Origin: Candidatus Zixiibacteriota bacterium
GTDB lineage: Bacteria; Zixibacteria; MSB-5A5; GN15; FEB-12
Assembly: GCA_003641405.1 (NCBI GenBank)
Contig: QNAF01000074.1
Span: 1 to 10,068 of the forward strand
DNA length: 10,068 nucleotides
Reading direction: 5' to 3'
Part shown: piece after piece, positions 5,858 through 10,068 of the stretch
Layout: the number at the start of each line of letters is the position of its first letter
Numbering within the stretch: position 1 is the first letter of the stretch
Notes under the pieces: generated by a model
What the model saw: the letters and a program-made list of their open reading frames with translations, nothing else
What the model was told of the DNA's origin: nothing
Databases searched by the model: none
Program-made: the position numbers and the translations under genes

Positions 5858-7117
5858 GTGACATCTCAATTAAAACAACGGCGGAAAGTACTGAAAACGG
5901 TTTTTGGCACTATACTGATGATTCTAACCGTAGCCCTGACCACTGTGGCGGCAGGGCCGTCCGCATACGTCGTCAACAGCTACGGAGAAACGCTATCCCG
6001 AATCGACCTGACCACAGGAACAGTTGACGTAAATGTCCTGACCCTTGGGTCGGACATCGAGTGTGCCCCAAACCAAATCGTAATTCGCGACACAATGGCT
6101 TACGTTATCAATTCAGTGTGTGATGAAATCCAGGTCATCAACCTGGTCTCCGAATCTACTGTCAGGTACATCAACCTGCCGGTCGGCTCTAATCCATATT
6201 GGATGGCGTTTTATGATGATCAGTACGCTTATGTTACACTGCTGATGCATGACGCGATCATCAAAGTCGATATTGTCACTGGACAGGTAATGGGTCAAGT
6301 GTCCGTCGGTGAAAGCCCCGGCGGTGTGGTCATAGCCAATCACAAGGCATACATTGGAATCACCGCCATGGACGATGAATTCCAGTACGGCCAGGGGATG
6401 TTGACGATCTACGACTGCCAGGGCGGCACTCTACTGGATCAGTTCAATGTGGGAACGAATCCGAACAACCTTGCCGTAGATTCTGCCGGTCGCGTCCATG
6501 TTGTCTGCAGCGGTGACTATAGCGCTCCGTATGGATACGTATATGTCATAGATACTGACTCGGATACTATTATAGACAGCCTCTACCTTGGAGGGACCGG
6601 TTATGACACCCCCGGCCCGATATCAATTGGCCCTGATAATGTTGCCTACGTAACCGCCGGTGGCTGGGCTTCGAGCGGTAAGCTCTACGCCTACGATGCC
6701 CACACTCTTGAGATATTCCACGATGTCAGCAACCCGATTCCGGTCACAATCGGGTGCATGGGGGCACAGGCATACCAGGATTCCAGCGTCTTTGCTATCA
6801 GCTTCTACAACGTAGTGGAGCGGACAGATACTTCAGGAACGATCGCAGCCACCTACGCAGTCGGCGTTGGTCCTGTACACCTGGCGTTTAACTATATGCC
6901 GGGAGACATTGACGGCTCTTTTCTCGTAGACGGGGCCGACTTATCGATACTGATCGACATGTTGTTTATCTCACTACGAGAGCCAACATACCTAAAATGG
7001 CGTGCCAATCTCAACAACGACTTCATGATTGACGGCGCTGATCTGAGCATAATGATACAGAACTTGTTTATTCAGCCCGGTTATCCTATGACAGCGGGGC
7101 CGACCTGGCTGCGTTAG
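5858..7117 (+). CDS. Secreted YVTN-type beta-propeller with dockerin-like tail, candidate B12-binding BtuG counterpart
   Basis: The 419-residue protein has a signal peptide (about 1-32, cleavage near TVAA-G) without a lipobox. Repeated propeller strands follow: AYVVN (36), AYVIN (81), AYVTL (124), AYIGI (164), VHVVC (213) and AYVTA (263), each followed by a D-x-x-T or similar turn, consistent with a six- or seven-bladed YncE/YVTN propeller. Residues 349-407 contain two dockerin-type EF-hand loops, 350-361 (D350, D352, D358, D361) and 384-395 (N384, N386, D388, D392, D395), each followed by a hydrophobic helix. The GTG start has AGGAG 9 bases upstream. The gene lies 47 bases after btuB with no terminator seen, so it should share the riboswitch. 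In Bacteroides, the propeller lipoprotein BtuG binds cobalamin at the surface and docks on BtuB; a similar job is inferred here. Generic YVTN function remains the alternative. Confidence 0.8.
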   Translation: MTSQLKQRRKVLKTVFGTILMILTVALTTVAAGPSAYVVNSYGETLSRIDLTTGTVDVNVLTLGSDIECAPNQIVIRDTMAYVINSVCDEIQVINLVSESTVRYINLPVGSNPYWMAFYDDQYAYVTLLMHDAIIKVDIVTGQVMGQVSVGESPGGVVIANHKAYIGITAMDDEFQYGQGMLTIYDCQGGTLLDQFNVGTNPNNLAVDSAGRVHVVCSGDYSAPYGYVYVIDTDSDTIIDSLYLGGTGYDTPGPISIGPDNVAYVTAGGWASSGKLYAYDAHTLEIFHDVSNPIPVTIGCMGAQAYQDSSVFAISFYNVVERTDTSGTIAATYAVGVGPVHLAFNYMPGDIDGSFLVDGADLSILIDMLFISLREPTYLKWRANLNNDFMIDGADLSIMIQNLFIQPGYPMTAGPTWLR

Positions 7118-7330
7118 TTTAAGGAGAAGTTCACTAGGCAGCATTTAGTACTGAACAACAAGCGCTTCGATTCGTATTGATGTTGTTGAAGTGATTTTGC
7201 ATGCATTTGAAAGTTCTCCATTGTGAGGAAAAACACTTGCAGGAAACCCTTGCAGGCGTATATTCAAACCCCGCCAAGGCATTAGCTGCTTAGGCAAAAC
7301 GTATTCATACAAGCGAGCGAGAACGCACTT
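7118..7330. other. Intergenic region without a recognisable gene
   Basis: This 213-base stretch separates the B12 operon from the small SpoIIAA-like gene. It holds an inverted repeat AACAACA (7154-7160) / TGTTGTT (7181-7187) around a 20-base loop, a weak candidate for the end of the upstream transcript. It also holds a tandem pair of CTTGCAGG octamers (7236-7243 and 7249-7256). No supported open frame was found on either strand; the minus-strand open frame here is a shadow running into the downstream gene. Confidence 0.5.
7237..7264 (+). promoter_or_regulatory. Candidate sigma70-like promoter for the SpoIIAA-like gene
   Basis: TTGCAG (7237-7242) and TATATT (7259-7264) are separated by 16 bases, about 65 bases before the ATG at 7331. 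Both hexamers are near consensus for a housekeeping promoter, but the -35 box overlaps one of two CTTGCAGG repeats, so the match could be fortuitous. Confidence 0.3.
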
Positions 7331-7735
7331 ATGGGAAGTTGGAGTCTGGAATATTCCATCGATGTTGACGAAGATAACTCTGTCATCCATGTAAAAATCC
7401 ACGGACAGTGGAAAATCGACACAGCCAAACGCTACCACGAGGATTTCAAACATGATATGGAGCCACTTTTTGGCCGTCCATGGGCCAAACTGGTTGACCT
7501 GACCAACTGGAAAACTTCGCGGGACGAAGTCACAGGCGTAATCGGCAGACACATGGCCTGGTCGAAAGCAAATAACATAGGGTTATCGATCTACATCATT
7601 GATAATCCCAGCACCTTCAGACAACTGAACGAGATGTTTGTCAAGGGCGGCACCAAGAGCCTGTCACACACTTTCCGGACTACTGCCGAAGCCAAAAAGT
7701 TTCTCAAAGAAAACTGGCTGGACAAACCTCGTTAG
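7331..7735 (+). CDS. SpoIIAA/STAS-like small cytoplasmic protein
   Basis: The 134-residue protein has no signal peptide or membrane segment. Its pattern matches SpoIIAA-like (STAS/Sec14-related fold) proteins. A first strand pair (SIDVDEDNSVIHVKIHGQW, about 9-27) is followed by a helix (TAKRYHEDFKHDMEPL). Next are a central strand with KLVDLTNWK (53-61), a helix (GRHMAWSKANN), a strand (LSIYIID, 85-91), a helix (STFRQLNEMF) and a final FRTTAEAKKFLKENW helix (115-129). The last motif, in which a strand precedes 'T-x-x-E-A-x-x-W/F-L', is typical of this family. A Ser/Thr phosphorylation site like that of true anti-sigma antagonists is not clearly present. ATG 7331 has only a weak purine stretch before it. 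It appears monocistronic and converges on the S9 peptidase gene 48 bases away. The physiological role is unknown. Confidence 0.65.
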   Translation: MGSWSLEYSIDVDEDNSVIHVKIHGQWKIDTAKRYHEDFKHDMEPLFGRPWAKLVDLTNWKTSRDEVTGVIGRHMAWSKANNIGLSIYIIDNPSTFRQLNEMFVKGGTKSLSHTFRTTAEAKKFLKENWLDKPR

Positions 7736-7783
7736 CCACCGCCTCTCCCCTGACAGTAGTTGTCCAACGTAGCCCGAGAACTG

Positions 7784-9823
7784 CTACTTCTTAAGGTAGC
7801 GATCGAACCATTTGCGAATCCAATCCAGCCGTGCCAGTCTGCGATCCGGGCGTCCATGCCTCGAAAGACCATGCGGCTCCTGGGGGAACTGCACCAACTC
7901 CACGGTCTTGCCCATCACCTTTAGCATGGCAAACATTTGCTGGGCCTGTTCAAGACCACAGCGAAGATCCTGCTCCGAGTGGATTATCAACACCGGCGTT
8001 TTGATGTTCTTGTAATATGTGATGGGTGAGCACTTGATGTAGTTTTCACGATTCGTCCACGGCCAGCCTTTGAATTCCCGATTGAGATCGTATCCAATAT
8101 CTGAGGATCCCACGAACGAAAGCAGATTCACCACTGATCTTTGAGTCACTGCCGCCCGGAATCGATTGGTATGACCAATCATCCAGTTCGTCATGTAGCC
8201 ACCATAGGAACCGCCCGTAACACCAATCCGTTTGGAGTTGACAAACTTCTGTTTCTCCAGCCAGTCCGCAGCCGCCATGCAATCCTTGTAGTCAAGATCT
8301 CCCCAGCCGTCGGAGATAGCACTTGCCCATGTCTCTCCCCTTCCGGCCCCGCCACGAGGATTTGTATAAAAAACCACATACCCTTTCGCAGCCAGATATT
8401 GCATCTCATGGAAGAATGTGAACGCATACTGTGCCATCGGACCACCATGAATCTCCAGGATAGCCGGATACTTTTTTGCCGGACGGAAACCTGGCGGTGT
8501 TACCAGCCAACCCTGGATATCCGTACCGTCAAACGACTTGAACCACACTTCGCGTGTACGCCCAAGCTCCACGTCCGTGCGCAAAAACCTATTGAGGTCG
8601 GTGTGCCTAACGGCATGTTTCTCGCCACCGGATGTTGTCGGACAGGTGATAATATCACCCGGGTTCTTCAGGTCTGAGTAGCCTAATCCAACCGTGCGAG
8701 TTTTCCCATTAACAGAGAACGCCTTGATATGGCACTTGCCGTCGTATATGCAAGTAGGCTTGCCACCGGCAGCGCGAGCCGCATATAGTTTGGTGGCACC
8801 GGTATCGGAACAGAGAAAGAACACTCTGCGGCCATCGGCTGACCATTCCAGCGCACCGACGCCGTGGAAATCTGACGTGTCACTGATAGATTCATCCATT
8901 GCCTGACGGTCGAATTTCGGCATGATATCTTTTGCCGCCGGGCGACCGTTCAGACCGACAGTCCAGATGTGGAGATTGACACCTCCCCAACCGGCGTTTG
9001 GGTCGTCATGACCCAGGTAGGCTATCTTCTTTGAATCTGGAGAAAAACGCGGTGCCCAGACTGGTCCGGCAGGAGTAGGCACACGGCGTTCCTTACCACC
9101 CGCAAACGGCACGACGAATAGGTCCAGGCGCAGAAAATCAAGGTCCGGTTTGCGCGAACGATTGGAGACAAACGCTACCCACTTGCCGTCAGGTGAGATT
9201 GAACCATTGTAGTTATCCCGCTTTCCCTTTGTAATCTGGCGCAATTTGGCGGTCTCAACATCGAGCGCAAACACCTGAACCGGCGTTTTTGGCGTGTACC
9301 CCATGCCGTCCAGCCGGTGCCAGAGCCGGGTGATGTGGCGATAAACAGGCGGCTCTTTCTGCTTCTTCTTGTCCTCGATGAAATGCGAGTCCGCATACTG
9401 AAGATCAAACACTAGGTCGGTGTCATCCGGAGTCCACTGCAAACCGTCGATAGAACCCTCAATCTCCAGCAGGCAACACTCGGCGCCACCGCCTGAGGGC
9501 ATAATGTAAACGCCGGTCTTCTTTTCACGCTTTGACACAAAAGCCAACTGCTCACCGTCGTGTGACCAGACGGGCTGCCCATCGCTGTGATTGCCGTGTG
9601 TGAATTGCCTGGATTCGCTCGTGGCAATATCGAGCATATGAATATTAGTAAAGTACTTGTTCTCTTTCTTGTCCATCCACTCGACCGAATACGCGATTTT
9701 CCGTTCATCCGGAGACATCGCAAGGCCGGTCGCCAGGCGAAGACGGAACAGGTCCTCGGCGGTAATCTTCTTGCGTTTCTGTGTGGCGCGGGCTTTTGTG
9801 GCAGTTTTCTTCTTGGCGGGCAT
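7784..9823 (-). CDS. S9-family serine peptidase (prolyl oligopeptidase / acylaminoacyl-peptidase type)
   Basis: The 679-residue protein has an N-terminal beta-propeller (about 30-410). It shows WD40/PD40-like repeats such as SPDERKIAYSVE, SHDGEQLAFVSKR, SPDGKWVAFVSNRS, SPDSKKIAYLG and SADGRRVFFLCSD. A C-terminal alpha/beta-hydrolase domain covers about 425-679. The catalytic triad is visible: Ser539 in GGSYGGYM, Asp619 in HSEQDLRC and His651 in EPHGLSR, with oxyanion-loop HGGP at 459-462. Such enzymes cleave short peptides or acyl-peptides, the propeller gating access. No signal peptide is present; residues 1-20 are a Lys/Arg/Ala/Thr-rich extension, so a cytoplasmic location is inferred. ATG 9823 is preceded by GAGGA about 5 bases upstream on the minus strand. 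It is transcribed alone and converges on the SpoIIAA-like gene. Confidence 0.93.
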   Translation of the reverse strand: MPAKKKTATKARATQKRKKITAEDLFRLRLATGLAMSPDERKIAYSVEWMDKKENKYFTNIHMLDIATSESRQFTHGNHSDGQPVWSHDGEQLAFVSKREKKTGVYIMPSGGGAECCLLEIEGSIDGLQWTPDDTDLVFDLQYADSHFIEDKKKQKEPPVYRHITRLWHRLDGMGYTPKTPVQVFALDVETAKLRQITKGKRDNYNGSISPDGKWVAFVSNRSRKPDLDFLRLDLFVVPFAGGKERRVPTPAGPVWAPRFSPDSKKIAYLGHDDPNAGWGGVNLHIWTVGLNGRPAAKDIMPKFDRQAMDESISDTSDFHGVGALEWSADGRRVFFLCSDTGATKLYAARAAGGKPTCIYDGKCHIKAFSVNGKTRTVGLGYSDLKNPGDIITCPTTSGGEKHAVRHTDLNRFLRTDVELGRTREVWFKSFDGTDIQGWLVTPPGFRPAKKYPAILEIHGGPMAQYAFTFFHEMQYLAAKGYVVFYTNPRGGAGRGETWASAISDGWGDLDYKDCMAAADWLEKQKFVNSKRIGVTGGSYGGYMTNWMIGHTNRFRAAVTQRSVVNLLSFVGSSDIGYDLNREFKGWPWTNRENYIKCSPITYYKNIKTPVLIIHSEQDLRCGLEQAQQMFAMLKVMGKTVELVQFPQEPHGLSRHGRPDRRLARLDWIRKWFDRYLKK

Positions 9824-9843
9824 ACTATTCCTCGCTCAGATTA

Positions 9844-9862
9844 TGTTCACTCTTGATGAACA
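9844..9862 (-). promoter_or_regulatory. Inverted repeat upstream of the S9 peptidase gene, possible operator
   Basis: TGTTCA (9844-9849) and TGAACA (9857-9862) are perfect inverted copies separated by 7 bases, about 20-40 bases upstream of the minus-strand start. A CATAAT (complement of ATTATG, 9839-9844) beside it could be a -10 element. The repeat is short and may be chance. Confidence 0.25.
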
Positions 9863-10019
9863 AGAATAACATATTGGACGGATGTCTGCAAGCAGGACCT
9901 TAGATATTGAATCATAGCCTCTTATCTCTTGACAGAGCAAGGCCCGGCTGCTTTCTTGTTCTTTGCCGTAAAGATGCGTATTGACTTTCATTATTGCCTT
10001 TGTGCAAAGGGAGAACTGA

Positions 10020-10068
10020 ATGTTGTTTTCGAATCAAAATCGATTCTCAAGCCTGTTCCATCATAGGC
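10020..10068 (+). CDS. Probable start of a further gene, cut by the window end
   Basis: ATG 10020 follows GGGAG (10009-10013) with a 6-base spacer, an excellent ribosome binding site. The frame stays open for 16 codons (MLFSNQNRFSSLFHHR) to the end of the window. The peptide is too short to recognise. The gene would be divergent from the S9 peptidase. The 196 bases between the two starts contain two TTGACA/TTGACT hexamers (9929-9934 and 9981-9986) without good -10 partners. Confidence 0.5.
   Translation, partial: MLFSNQNRFSSLFHHR

Noticed and set aside
7145..7552. Minus-strand open frame of 135 codons across the intergenic region and the SpoIIAA-like gene
   Set aside because: Most of it is antisense to the well-supported plus-strand gene, and the protein has no recognisable features.
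7756..7786. Possible bidirectional terminator between the converging SpoIIAA-like and S9 genes (AGTAGTT / AACTGCT)
   Set aside because: The 7-bp stem includes a G-U pair, the loop is 17 bases and there is no T-tract on either strand; too weak to call.
8141..8677. Plus-strand open frame of 178 codons inside the S9 peptidase gene
   Set aside because: It is antisense to the catalytic domain, whose motifs are intact on the minus strand; the translated product shows no domain pattern.
1..10068. CRISPR arrays, tRNA or rRNA genes, insertion sequences and phage genes
   Set aside because: No regularly spaced repeats, cloverleaf-like segments, transposase motifs or terminal inverted repeats were seen on reading both strands.

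Overview
The window looks like a chromosomal segment from a Gram-negative bacterium of roughly balanced GC content. The evidence is a TonB-dependent outer-membrane receptor, secreted proteins with signal peptides, a Ccm-type cytochrome c maturation cluster and a dockerin-like EF-hand tail on a beta-propeller. That mix, together with a divergent GWxTD-like lipoprotein, suggests the FCB side of the tree (for example Zixibacteria or a neighbouring candidate phylum). This placement is an inference from gene content only. Starts are ATG, GTG and TTG, mostly with clear purine-rich ribosome binding sites.

Layout. Positions 2-1266 hold the end of a cytochrome c maturation operon: the C-terminal piece of CcmA (ABC ATPase), CcmB (permease) and CcmE (haem chaperone). 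CcmE carries a CxxxY haem-attachment motif instead of the common HxxxY, and no ccmC lies between ccmB and ccmE. Positions 1395-3156 hold one secreted lipoprotein gene that is apparently split by a frameshift near 2031-2040. Its two halves read as one continuous protein of about 585 residues, possibly a divergent GWxTD-type protein.

Positions 3245-7117 form the most interesting block. A candidate promoter leads into a full cobalamin (B12) riboswitch with a terminator-type expression platform. This is followed by a BtuB-like TonB-dependent receptor and, 47 bp downstream, a secreted YVTN-type beta-propeller with a C-terminal dockerin-like tail. The arrangement parallels the BtuB-BtuG corrinoid capture pair of Bacteroides, in which a surface beta-propeller lipoprotein hands B12 to BtuB. 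Here the propeller has no lipobox and carries an EF-hand tail instead, so it may be a differently anchored counterpart.

Positions 7331-7735 encode a small SpoIIAA/STAS-like protein. Convergent with it, on the minus strand (7784-9823), is a 679-residue S9-family serine peptidase with an intact catalytic triad and a lysine-rich N-terminal extension. A further plus-strand gene probably begins at 10020 and runs off the window.
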